DNA from: Rhizophagus irregularis
Taxonomy: Eukaryota > Glomeromycota > Glomeromycetes > Glomerales > Glomeraceae
DNA length: 64,000 nucleotides
Assembly: GCF_026210795.1 (NCBI RefSeq)
Contig: NC_089438.1
Coordinates: 3,803,501-3,867,500 of the forward strand
Reading direction: 5' to 3'
Of the stretch, positions 34,590-47,006 are shown piece by piece. The position numbers were made by a program, and so were the translations under genes. Below the pieces are notes generated by a model that worked only from the letters and a program-made list of their open reading frames with translations, made no database searches and was not told the origin of the DNA. Positions within the stretch are counted from its first letter, which is position 1, and each line of letters opens with the position of its first letter.

Positions 34590-36310
34590 AGCTATTTTTA
34601 AACTAAAGGACTATCATAATCTATAATTACGAGGACATTATTGTCCTCATTTTTAAACTGAAGGCACATCATAGTCCATAAATACGAGGACATTATTGTC
34701 CTCATTTTTAAGTTGAAGGTCTATCATAGTCCATAATTACGAGGACATTATTGTCCTCATTTTTAAACTAAAGGACTATCATAGTCCACAATTACGAGGA
34801 CATTATTGTCCTCATTTTTAAACTGAAGGCACATCATTGTCCATAATTATTAGGACATTATTGTCCTTATATTTAAACTGAAGATCTATCATAGTCCATA
34901 ATCACAGGGACATTATTGTCCTCATTTTTAAACTGAAGACACTTCATACTAGTCCATAATTACAAGGACATTATTGTCCTCATTTTTAAGTTGAAGGTCT
35001 ATCATAGTCCATAATTACGAGGACATTATTGTCCTCATTTTTAAACTAAAGGCTTGTCATAGTCCATAATTACGAGGACATTATTGTCCTCATTTTTAAA
35101 CTGAAGGCACATCATTGTCCATAATTATTAGGACATTATTGTCCTCATTTTTAAAATGAAGATCTATCATTGTCCATAATTACGAGGACATTATTGTCCT
35201 CATTTTTAAACTAAAGGACTATTATGGTCCATAATTACGAGGACATTATTGTCCTCATTCTTAAATTGAAGGCACTTCATAGTCCATAATTATTAGGACA
35301 TTATTGTCCTTATTTTTAAACTGAAGATCTATCATAGTCCATAATCACAGGGACATTATTGTCCTCATTTTTAAACTGAAGACACTTCATACTAGTCCAT
35401 AATTACGAGGACATTATTGTCCTCATTTTTAAGTTGAAGGTCTATCATAGTCCATAATTACGAGGACATTATTGTCCTCATTTTTAAACTAAAGGCTTGT
35501 CATAGTCCATAATTACGAGGACATTATTGTCCTCATTTTTAAACTGAAGATCTATCATGGTCCATAATTACGAGGACATTATTGTCCTCATTCTTAAATT
35601 GAAGGCACTTCATAGTCCATAATTACAAGGACATTATTGTCCTCATTTTTAAACTAAAGGACTATCATAGTCTATAATTACGAGGACATTATTGTCCTCA
35701 TTTTTAAATTGAAGGCACTTCATAGTCCATAATTACGAGGACATTATTGTCCTCATTTTTAAACTAAAGGACTATCATAGTCTATAATTACGAGGACATT
35801 ATTGTCCTCATTTTTAAATTGAAGGCACTTCATAGTCCATAATTACGAGGACATTATTGTCCTCATTTTTAAACTAAAGGACTATCATAGTCTATAATTA
35901 CGAGGACATTATTGTCCTCATTTTTAAACTGAAGGCACATCATTGTCCATAATTATTAGGACATTATTGTCCTCATTTTTAAACTGAAGATCTATCATGG
36001 TCCATAATTACGAGGACATTATTGTCCTCATTTTTAAACTAAAGGACTATCATAGTCCATAATTACGAGGACATTATTGTCCTCATTCTTAAATTGAAGG
36101 CACTTCATAGTCCATAATTACGAGGACATTATTGTCCTCATTTTTAAACTAAAGAACTATCATAGTCCATAATTATGAGGACATTATTGTCCTCATTTTT
36201 AAGCTGAATAAGGCGCATCATAGTCCATAATTATGAGGACATTATTGTCCTCATTTTTAAACTGAAGGCGCAACATAGTCCATAATTACGGGGACATTAT
36301 TGTCCTCATT
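34590..36310 (-). repeat. Right subterminal satellite array, ~31 units of ~55 bp
   Basis: Same unit as the left array but in the opposite orientation: ATAATTACGAGGACATTATT, GTCCTCATTTTTAAACTGAA, then a variable piece before ATCATAGTCC. A higher-order repeat is clear: about 34894-35110 is repeated at about 35333-35545, including the odd variants CACAGGGACATT and CATACTAGTCC. Neighbouring blocks around 35,650-35,930 are near-identical, so the array has grown by local duplication. The innermost units are the most decayed. Confidence 0.92.
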
Positions 36311-36420
36311 CTGAACAAATCAGATCCCGTGGGCTACATATGCCCATGGGCAGTTTATAAGCTATAAGTTAGCGCACGAACATCCAGCTTATAAACTATG
36401 TCGATCATTTGGCTGGGGTG
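36311..36420 (-). repeat. Right terminal inverted repeat of the giant element
   Basis: Reverse complement of 17664-17773, with one noticed difference (GATTTGTTCAG against GATTGGTTCAG in the same strand sense). It ends GGCTGGGGTG at 36420. Confidence 0.88.
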
Positions 36421-36428
36421 TATATATA

Positions 36429-37431
36429 AATTTAGCCGACTGACATATTTCTTTCTCGATTTTTGGAAGGGCTAATCAATCAACGCACCTGACGCACCTC
36501 ATTTGCTTATAGACCGGTCTAGCCCTTTCCTTTTTTGGTATAAAGTTATATGTAGATCACCGACTAAATATATGCCGCACCTCTACCTGGGTTGATTGAT
36601 TAGAATTCCAAAAATTGGCCGATATGTTTATAATATATGTATGATGATAAATTTTTACCAAAATTATATTATTGTGCACATAGAAGAATCTTATCAACTG
36701 ATGTTAACAAAAAAATGATATTACCAAATATTTTACCTGAAATTTATCAAATAATCTTGAGAAACTTTGTATAAAAATAAAAAAATAAAAAATTTTTATG
36801 TTACTATTTAATTTTTTTTTATGTATATTAATGGAAGGAGGCTTTCTTTAGAGGAATAAAATCTTGATCGCTGACCGTTGAACTTTCTTTCAAGCATTAA
36901 ATCCTTCATTTACAATTATTTTTGATTGGAAACAAAAAAACCAAAGGAACAAAATTTTAACATGATATATCAAACAAGTTTTGAAAATGATTCTTTCATA
37001 AAATTACAAAATTTTTGTATTGAATTGATTGCGAGTGAAGTTGTCTAAAAAAAATGATGAGAAAAAATTTTGAAGCTTCAAATTAAATTAATTAAGAAAA
37101 CGCCGAACACTGAAATTAAAATTGTTTTACTTCAAAAGAATAAATAAAGTTTGAGCTAAAAAATAGGGAAAACGTGCAAGGGAAAAACAAACTTTATATT
37201 CCATATTATTAGAATATTTAATAAATATGAATTATTAATTCACATCTTAAAAAAATGTAAAAAAGACAAAAATGTATTATTTTATTATTTTTTATATTAT
37301 ATATTAATATATTATGAACTTTTTTTTTTGTCATTTTATTTTAGAGAATATTATAAATAAAATATGTAACAAAATATTATATATATATTTATTTAAATAA
37401 AAATAATTTTTAATTTTTTTTTAATATTTCA
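36429..37431. other. Right flank of the giant element with a small inverted-repeat element
   Basis: About 36450-36625 carries inverted arms, TTTTTGGAAGGGCTAATCAA with TCAACGCACC on the left and the mirrored GGGTTGATTGATTAG...CCAAAAA on the right, so a further MITE-like element. The rest is extremely AT-rich with no gene. Confidence 0.45.
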
Positions 37432-40400
37432 AGATTTCTAAATGTTAAAATATATATTTTTGTAATTTAAAACCATAAATTTCATAAAAAAATTAATTCT
37501 ACTTAAATCAAGCCCGCTAATTTTTTAATTTTTCTTTATAATGATTGTGAATAGTACATCTATATACTATATAATTATTATATTGTACATCGAGCATTTC
37601 TTGCATTGATGAATATAAAATATTATTAGAATGCAAAAGGAAACAAAATGTTGGATTTTTGTCATCATTCAAGTTGCGTACTAATCCCATATTTTCTTGT
37701 TAATATTCCTTTTTTTATTCTATATTAACAGATCATAAATATAATTGTGTTTAGAGTGTTCAAACTTAACGACAAATTGAGTCTCTTAATGATTATGATC
37801 TTTTAAGATTTCATTGTAAATAAATTATTTAAATATTTTCGATTAACAACATTGATATTACTATTTAGAAATTGAAAACGAAATTATGAATTATTAAGTA
37901 ATTAGGCTTAAAAAGGATAAATTTTGTTACACTTACAGTAGTATAATTGAAGTATATTATTGTTAGGTCAGTTCTTTAATGTTTATAAAAATAAACAGTA
38001 TGCAAAGGGTAAGCAGAAGGATATTATAATACGAAAATTACACAACAAATCCAATCAGATGTGAATAAAGTATGGCTCTACACTAGCTCATACAATCAGA
38101 CACAAATAAAGGATTAAAAACTCAAATGTTTTCTTATATCAAAACTGAGGAGATAATTCTCACTCTTGTCTGCAACGGGACAGAGCTTTATTTATATTAA
38201 ATTTCATACATATTTTGATATATCATATAAAATAAACATAACAAATAAAATAAATATAATAAATTTATCTAATAAAATAAATATAATAAATTTATATAAT
38301 AAAATAAATATAATAAATATAACAGATAAAATAAACATATTAAATCTATCAACTATATATGATTTCCATGATATGTCATACATCTATGACATTCGTGACA
38401 TTGATCGTCCCTTGTTTTACAATTTTAAAATGATCGACGATCACGTGACATCATATAATAATTACGGTAGAAGCTTTATTAGCAACTTTTAAAGTAAGTT
38501 TTATAGTTTATGATATAATTTACTTACAATTAATAGGATCAATTGCAATAAATGAGTTTAATGAATTTATTATGACCCACTTTACAACTAAAAAGATCAC
38601 CTCACTTTGGTGATCAGGTAGAAATGAGTTTTTTAAAAGACTTGGTCAGGATGGTGCGTCAAATTTGACATATTAATACAATAATACTACATAACTTAAT
38701 GATTCGATCTTCAGACTGTTTATATTCATACCAATAAAATAATAGCCAATGATAAAACTGGCAATAATTTATGCTCTTTTTGAAACAATAAAAGATTTAG
38801 TATCCCTTATAATAGTGCGATTCATGGTGTAATTCGAAATTTCTTTACCTACTTCCTTCAATTTATGCATTTTGTAAATTGTTAATTAATAAAAAGAATA
38901 TTTATTTATATATGAGTTTAACAAATTAGCCATAAAAGTATACTGTAATTCTTAATTAGTTTCACGTACTTGATCAATTGAACTTTTCAAAGTCAATTGA
39001 AGTAACAGACAAATTTTGGGATATTTCATAAATCTGCCATGATGATATAAAATATATAAATATAAAGATTTTAATTTGCTTCTTTCCTCAAGATTAGAAA
39101 GTAATATGAAAAATTTTATTTATAATCGTCAATTATTAGGATAATAAGCCATAGAAAATGGAATAATTGATGATGCATAACAACAAAAAGACTTATTTCA
39201 AAATCTGTGTTAATTTTATTTCTCAATTACAAACTGATTTTATTTATGTAAAAAAAGTTTTACACATACTCTATATCAGTGTTGAACAAATATAATTAAA
39301 TTTCATATTTAACATTTTATAAAAATATTTATAAAGATAAATAAAATATATAAGTTATAATAAGCAGAAAATAAGTAAAATAAGTTGATAATTTTTGTAG
39401 TAAAATTAATTCCGATCATTTTTCATCATCTAACCTATTGATATTTTAAAATTTTAATGTTTTTTATTTAAAGGAAGTTGAAAATAAGAAGATTTAAGTG
39501 AATATGACTTACTCTGTAAAATCAATTGCAAGTCCTTCTGTATAAGGATTAAGTAACCGAGATGTATAAATAGCTTGTGGATGAGTAATAGTTAATTGAC
39601 TGTTTTCCTTATATTCTCTAAATAGATATTTTTCTGCTTTTTCAATTTCACTTGGCGAACCAAACTTATCAAAAATAGTGCTAATTGATTCAATATTTGG
39701 TCTATTATCTGGATTTGAATCCCAACACTTTTTCATTAGATCAATATACCAATTTGATTTCAATTCAGGTATTTCAGGTATTTCAGGTTTAATTCCACTA
39801 CATATTTGTAATGCTAATTTTTCATCATGTGCACAATCATCAAAAGGTTGTCTTCCAGTTATTATATAATACATAACCATACCAAAACTATATATATCTG
39901 CTGCTTGAGTATAAGGCTTGCCTCTTAATACTTCAGGAGCTACATAAGGCATAACCCCATAAATTTTTGTTTCATCTTTATTACTAACTTCTCCACATAA
40001 TCCCATATCTGAAATATGTATGCCTATAGGAATTTTTCCATAAGTATTATTATTGTTAACTAATATATTCCCTATATGAAAATCACGATGAACCATCTGC
40101 TTCTGATGAATTTCTTTAAGACCTTCAATGGTATATTTCAATAAATAATATTTAACCCAACAATCAGAATTTTTATAGAAATAGTGCATCCAATTATTAA
40201 AACTTCCACATTTTGCATATTGAAGAACTATAATATAATTTTTTGTATTGGGATCTTGAGATATTCCATATACTTTAAGAACATGATTATACTTATTATC
40301 ACCTGTAAATGAATATGCTTTAATCTATTTAAAGTATAAACAAAATTAATATATTAATAATTATTTCAATTTTATTAAGAAAATTCATACCTCATTTAAA

Positions 40401-41640
40401 AATTCATCAGTAATATTATGTGAGTTATCTATATATTTTAATGCAACTTCTTTATAATTATCTCTTTTGAATATCTTTTTATCATAATTACATTTTAATG
40501 GACCATCCTTCCATATTGCTGAATATATTGTAGCAAAACCACCTTTACCTACTTCTTCAATATAATCAAACTGATTATATGGTATCCATTCAAATATTAT
40601 ATTATCATAACTATCAATTTTCAAATGCATTTCTCGAATAAAATCATCAATCTTTTGATTTCCACTCCAATTTGTCAAATTATTTTGTATATAATTTATT
40701 TGACACGATTTACAACATTTATTTCCTAAATTACTATATGGCTTGCAACATCTTTTACAATACTGATCATTTTGAAAAACTAAAATATAATCATTTGTAT
40801 TTGGGTTTTGAGATATTCCACATATATCAATATAATTGTTAACCTGTTAAACATGAATCAAATTATTGTTTGAAGCAAAATACTTAATTGACTAAAATAA
40901 TTTTCATACCTCAATAAAAAATTCATTGATATCTAATGTTAAACATTTTAATACAACTATTTTGTAAGAATTCCTTATCCATGACTTTGTCTTATAATAT
41001 AATGGACCATTCTTCCATATTGCTGAATAGATAATAGCAACATTATCATCAACTTTTCCAATTTCATTAATATTAATAAACTGATTAAATGGTATCCATT
41101 CAACTACTATATCATTGAAACCATTTATCTTTATTTGCTTTTCTTGAATGAAATTATCAATTTTTTGATTTCCACTCCAATTTGCAAAATTATTTTGTAT
41201 ATGATTTATTTCACATAGCTTACACCATTTATTTTCTAAATCATTGTATAGTTTACCACATCTTTTACAATTCCTATTTTGAAGAACTAGAATATAATCA
41301 TATGTATTGGGATTTTGAGATATTCCATATATGTTACTATAATTATCAACCTATTAAATAAAAATAAAATAGTTATTTCTTTGAATATTTAAGTTATCAA
41401 ATTTATAAATAATTTTTATACCATATTGAAAAATTCCTCAATATCTAATGATAAGCAATTTAATATAACTTTTTTATCAGGATTTCTTATCCATTCCTTT
41501 TTATCATATCTATAATATAGTGGACCATTTTTCCATATTGCTGAATATGTAATAGCAGAATTATTATCAACTTTCTCAATTTCTTTAATATTAGTAAATT
41601 GATTGTGTGGTATCCATTCAACTATTATATGAGTCCAATA
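37432..41640. repeat. Segmental duplication, copy A
   Basis: Sequence from AGATTTCTAAATGTTAAA onward matches copy B beginning at 57926 in the same orientation, through non-coding DNA and into the repeat-exon kinase gene, up to the point where copy B meets the window edge. The copies differ by point changes and by private insertions: 37961-38453 here, and 58656-61111 in copy B. Confidence 0.88.
37961..38453. mobile_element. Insertion private to duplication copy A, possible solo LTR
   Basis: Copy B reads straight across this position, so about 490 bp were gained here (or lost there). The insert begins TGTTAGGTCAGTTC and ends GTGACATCA, with a promoter-like and GC-richer middle and an AAAATAAATATAATAAAT tandem stretch (38224-38340). 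TG...CA termini fit a solo LTR, but a clean target duplication is not visible. The 108-codon ORF 38166-38492 is a translation of the low-complexity repeat. Confidence 0.4.
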
Positions 41641-44600
41641 ATTAATTTTTAATTGCATTTTTTGAATAAAATCATCAATTATTTTATTTCCACTTAAATT
41701 TGTAAAATTATTTTGTAAAATTAACCATGGTATACATTTCTTAATATTTGAAACTATAAAATAATTTTTTGTATCTGGATTTTGAGATATTCCATATATA
41801 TCTTTGTAATTATCAATCTATGAATATAATTAAATGATTATCTGAAGTAAAATTTTTAAATTGACATGTAAAAAATTTTCATACCTTATTAAAAAATTCC
41901 TTAATATCTAATGTTAAGTAATTTAATATAACTTTTTCATTAGATTTTCTTATCCATTTCTTTTTATAATATAATGGACCATTTTTCCATATTGCTGAAT
42001 ATACAGCAGTATTATCATCAACTTTTCCTATTTCTTTAATGTTAATAAATTGATTGTATGGTATCCATTCAACTATATTATCATCATTATCATCAATAAT
42101 TTTTAATTGCATTTCTAGAATAAAATTATCAATTATTTCATTTCCACTGGTCCAGTTTTTAAACTCATTTTTAAAATAATTTATTTGACATGGTTTACAC
42201 AATCTATAATATCCATATGTATACAATTCACCACATTTTTCACAATATTTATTATTTGATAAAACTATGATATATTCTTTGGTATCTGGGTTTTGAGATA
42301 TTCCATATATGTCATTATAATTATTAGCCTATATATAAATAAGTATAAATGTCAATTTTATTTGAAGTATTTAAATTAAACTTATAAATAATTGTCATAC
42401 CTTGCTGAAAAATTCATTAGTATCTAAACATTTTAATACAATACTTGTATAAGATTCCCTTATCCATTCCTTATTAATGTATAATAATGAACCATTCTTC
42501 CATATTGCTGAATATATAATAGCAGCATTGTTATTATCTTTTGCAGTTTCTTTAATATTAATAAACTGATTGTATGGTATCCATTCAACTACTATTCTAT
42601 TAGATTTATTAATTTTTAATTGCATTTCTTGGATTAAATCATCAATTTTTTTATTTCCACTCCAATTTGTTAAATTATTTTGACATAAACACCACTTATC
42701 ATGTATGTTTGTATATTGCTTACTGCATTTTTCACAATATTCATCCTGTGAAACTATAATATAATTTCCTGTATCTGGATTTTGAGATATTCCACACATT
42801 AAAGAATAATACTTCTTATGAAAGGAATCATATACATTACAGTTGTTAACTATCAGTATACTTTTAACCTGTTTTTAATGTAAATAAATTATTATATTAA
42901 AAAAAAAAAGAATTTTAATCAAACTTAAAATAATTTTTATACCTTATTAAGAAAATCATCAATCATATTTTGTAATTAATGTAACATTTTTAGGCTTTCT
43001 TATCATTTCTTCTTTAATAGAACTATAATATGATGGACTACCATTCCATATAGCTGAACGTATTATAAGTAAATCATTTTTTTCTATTTCTTTAATATTA
43101 ACAAACTGATTGTATGGAATCCACTCAAATATATCTTTAATATTTTCATTATTTCTATTATCTAATAATTGCATTTTTTTAATAAAAACATCAATTTTTT
43201 CATTTCCACTTGTACATTTTGTAAAATTATTTTTTAAATAATTTATATAATTTATGTGACATTTCTCATGCAATACATCTTTAAATTCCAAAACAATGAT
43301 ATATTCTTTTGTATTTGGGTTTTGAGATATCCCATAGTATGTATTGTGACTTTCAGCCTATTAAATATGAATAAAGTTTTTATATCTTAAAGCATTTAAG
43401 TTAAATTTATAAATAATTTCCATACCTTATTAAGTAATTCATCAATAATATTTTGTGAATAATTAAAACATTTTAATGTAACTTTTAAATTGGAATCTTT
43501 CACCCATTTCTTTTTATATTCATTATAACATAATGAACCATTACTCAACAATGCTGAATATATATTAGCAGTATTATCATCAATTTTTCCTATTTCTTCA
43601 ATATTAATAAATTGATTGTATGGTATCCATTCAACTATTTTATCATTATAACTATCAATTTGTAATTGCATTTCTAGAATGATATCATCAATTATTTTAT
43701 TTTTACTGGTCCACTCATTTTCAAAATAATTTATGTGACATGGTCTACACCATTTAATACATTCATTTGTATATTTTTCACCACATTTTTCACAATATTT
43801 ATCTTGAACAATGATGTATTCTTCTGTATCTGGGTTTTGTGATATTCCATACAATTCATGTAACCTACATAATCTATATAATCCAACAGATGATATATTA
43901 TATTTTACAGCCTATTAAATATAAATAAATTTATTATTATTAAGCATTCAAGTTAAATTTACAAATAATTCTCATACCTTACTAAGTAATTCATCAATAA
44001 TATCTTGTGAATCATTAAAACATTTTAATGCAACTTTTATATTAGGATTTCTTATCCATTCCTTTATATCAGTATCATAATGCAATGGACCATTATTCCA
44101 AAATGCTGAATATATAGTAGTATTGTCATCAACTTTTTCTATTTCTTTAATATTAATAAATTGATTAAATGGTATCCATTCAACTACTATATCACTAGGT
44201 ACATTAATTTTCAATTGTATTTCTTGAATGATATCATCAATTATTTCATTTCCACTGGCCCAATTTTTAAATTCATTTATAAAATAATTTCTGTGACATG
44301 GCTCACACCATTTAATATATTTATCTGTATATTGTTCACCACATTTTTCACAATATATATCTTGTAAAACGATGATATAATCTTTTGTATCTGGGTTTTG
44401 AGATATTCCATGCATATCATCATAACATGTATTAGCCTATTAAATATAAAAAAGTTATTATGTATATTAAATTATTTGAATTAAACTTATAAATAATACT
44501 CATACCTCAATTAGAAATTCATCAATTATATTTATTACATTTTGAGAGTTGTTTAAACATTTTAATACAACATTTATATCAGGCCTCCTTGTTAATTCTT

Positions 44601-44913
44601 TTTTATTAATATCATAATGTAATGAACCATTATTCCATAATGCTGAATATATAGTAACAGCATTATCAACATTTTTTTCTATTTTTTTAATATCAATAAA
44701 TTGATTATATGGTATCCATTCAATTATTGTATAATACAAATCAAATTTTAATTGCTTTTTTCGAATAAAATCATCAATTTTTTCATTTCCACTTGTCCAA
44801 TTTGTAAAATTATTCTTTAAATAATTTATTTGGCATGATCTACACCAATTAATATATGTGCTTGTATATTCTTCACCACACTTGTTACATATATCAATAT
44901 GATATAGTACCAT
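39416..44913 (-). CDS. Kinase gene with nine tandem N-lobe exons, one exon frameshifted
   Basis: Exons (minus): 44913-44506, 44436-43978, 43911-43426, 43357-42943, 42868-42401, 42328-41885, 41817-41422, 41350-40910, 40843-40391, 40324-39513, 39434-39416; introns 66-78 bp. The first nine are diverged copies of one exon: YGISQNPDT, a cysteine module (YCEKCGEQYT with WCEPC), NWTSGNEIIDDFI, VEWIPYNQFINIKEI, IYSAIWKNGPL and VALKCLN. Only the ninth has the glycine loop EEVGKGGFATIYSAIW. Exon 10 supplies the rest of a TKL-like kinase: VHRDFHIGNIL (40090-40082), DMG for DFG, YVAPEVL and DIYSFGMVM. The last exon adds LDDEK. Repeat exons are in phase 0 with lengths divisible by three, except exon 4 (415 nt), which has a +1 shift before its end; exon 7 lacks the paired CxxC. 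Kinase activity of the last unit is likely, the rest look like pseudo-N-lobes. Confidence 0.8.
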
Positions 44914-46126
44914 TTTTATTCTTTCATTAATTTAATTTTTTTTTTAAAAAAAAAAAAAATTTTAAAAGCGCTAAACTTCGTGTCAGATTTTTTATAAATT
45001 TATAATGTTACATCAGATGATCAGAGTGTTACCTCAACACAAAATAACAATGTAATATTTAAATATTGTTTCCAATATAATTGAAATCGATGTCAATCAT
45101 GTCAATCATGCAACACGAAAAAAAATATGCAAGTGTTACGCGAATTTTTGCGCATGTGATTTCCGATATTGTATGATGATCCGATGAAATTTCGGTACAT
45201 TTGTGTACACGTCGATTTCCGATGTTACGAGACGATTTACGCTGATGTATAGTTGCTGATTTGTGTATACCAGTTAACTATATTAAAGATATTGATTTTA
45301 TATGATAAATTTACTTATATGTCATTTTTATATTTATTTAATTTATTTATTTATTATCAATTATATTATTTACTTTCTTTATTTGTATTATTTATGTATA
45401 CAATTTTATTAGAATTTAATTGTGTGAGAATTAGTTCAATAGTATTAATTATCTAAAATTATCATTTGTGTTCTATTAAAAAGGTGGCTTACAATACAAA
45501 TTATCGCTATTGTAATATTGAGGTGAAACATGACGAATAGACAATCTATAGATTAGATTTTCGCCCTTGATCGATAGAAAAAGAGATGGCAATAAGATAT
45601 AAATATGTCTCTGCCAGCTCCATTAAAGGGAGACTTAGGTAGTTGTTTCTGAGATAATTCCTATTACCCTTTTATCACCTTAATGTAAAACTCGAATTTT
45701 TACATATATAAAATAAAATTGTTATACTTCGTCAATTTATATACGTTATTTCTGCCTATTCACATAAATTTGTTATATACCCGTCGCGTATTACTATTAA
45801 TCGTATTTATAGTTGTTTACCTTGACGATTCTTAACGAACAATACCGGAAATACCTTGGTTAGGTAGTATTGAGTAAGAATTTCATTGGTATTCGTGTAG
45901 TTATACGATATAAATCATCCGCCATTCGTCCCTTAATTACCGTCATTATTTCGGTAACACAAGCAAATATGATATTTGTCCTAATTTTTATTTATGTGAT
46001 AAAAATAAAATAAGATTATATTCTCCGCTGAGATATAATAGAGACATATAACTTCAACGATTTCTGGAATAAGCGAAAAAAGAGAATTTGTTCTTTGAAA
46101 ATTTATTATTTTCTTTGTATTAAATT
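44914..46126. other. Upstream region of the repeat-exon kinase and intergenic DNA
   Basis: 44938-44960 is a poly-T/poly-A junction directly upstream of the start codon. 45120-45245 repeats TTTCCGAT and TACGC words (TTTCCGATATTG, TTTCCGATGTTACG). No gene in the rest. Confidence 0.45.
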
Positions 46127-46684
46127 TAGGGTTGGATCAGTTCCAGCAAAGACCGATCCTGTATCAGTCTTGGGACCAGCATTCATGGTTTTAAGTCCAA
46201 GATTTGGGGACCAGTCCGGACTGGGACTGACTACTTTATATAAAATTTTTAATCTAAAATAAAAATAATAAATTATATAAATTATATATTATTAATAAAG
46301 TATTCATTTTAAAATATCAAAATTTTTATATATCAATATCATTTGATTTCTTGAAATAAAAATTTTTGCATATGCAATTATTTTGTATTACATGATTAGC
46401 ATCAATTGATAATTTTATTTATATTTTTTTTTATTTCCATTACAATTTTTTTTTCATATTTTGATAATTGTATAATGTTTTAAAATTCTATCTAGATTTT
46501 ACTCATAAATAACAAATTAATGTCATAATTTTTTAGTGTGAATTGCATTTCATTATTTTGTTAAGAATACCGCTGTTATAAATAAGATAATTTAAAAACT
46601 TTAAGAACTGGTCAAAAGACCAGTCCAGTCCAAAACTGGTCTTTTTAGGACCAGACTGGACTGGACCGGACTAATCCAACCCTA
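46127..46684. mobile_element. hAT-like MITE with GGACCAG-rich ends, 558 bp
   Basis: Ends TAGGGTTGGATCAGTTCC and GGACTAATCCAACCCTA are inverted and flanked by exact 8-bp copies of ATTAAATT (46119-46126 and 46685-46692). Subterminal GGACCAGTCC/GGACTGG words are repeated on both sides. The interior is AT-rich without ORF. The 8-bp duplication supports hAT. It is a different family from the GGGTCGGG elements. Confidence 0.8.
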
Positions 46685-46692
46685 ATTAAATT

Positions 46693-47006
46693 GCTTTTAA
46701 TTAAAGAAATATGTCAATTGCTAACATTTTAGGCAAAATGTCCTCCAACAAAATAGATAGCAAAATGCTCTTAATGAAATGTCTCTTCTGCAAAACTTCC
46801 AAAACTTCTCTTCAGTGAAATGACCTTGGAAAAATGAGTTTCTGTGAAACAGACATAATTTATAAGCAATACTAATGAAAATAAAAATACTGTATAAACA
46901 AACATTATTCAATAATTATTATAATTGTACATTTGTACTTAATAATATTTATTTTATTGCAATAATTGTAATTTAAATAATATAAATAATTCTATAAGTA
47001 ACAAGA
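46693..47006. other. Short intergenic region 3' of the Sel1-kinase pseudogene
   Basis: 46720-46860 has repeated AAATGTC/GAAATG words (TGAAATGTCTC, TGAAATGACC) similar to the subterminal motif of the Mutator-like element at 4203-5995. No supported gene. Confidence 0.4.

Larger units (their letters stand above)
17664..36420. mobile_element. Giant KDZ-type DNA transposon, 18.76 kb
   Basis: The two ends are inverted copies: CACCCCAGCCAAATGATCGA at 17664 and its reverse complement ending at 36420, matching for about 105 bp with a single difference noticed. TATATATA lies directly outside each end (17656-17663 and 36421-36428) and may be an 8-bp target duplication, but as a palindrome it could also be part of the repeat. 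Inside each end lies a 55-bp satellite array, the two arrays in opposite orientation. The body carries an intact KDZ transposase (30309-33953), a gene of unknown function (27782-29772), an HMG-box-like gene on the other strand (20241-21705), two copies of one MITE and decayed LINE DNA. Unity of the element rests on the ends and arrays being mirror images. Confidence 0.85.

Noticed and set aside
38166-38492. 108-codon plus-strand ORF with repeated INKINII
   Set aside because: It is the translation of an AT-rich tandem repeat inside the insertion that is missing from the duplicate locus.
39509-40189. Separate 226-aa kinase gene starting at the internal Met
   Set aside because: The exon extends upstream to an acceptor at 40324/40325 and continues from the repeat exons; the terminal TAA is also avoided by a GTAAGT donor that joins LDDEK.
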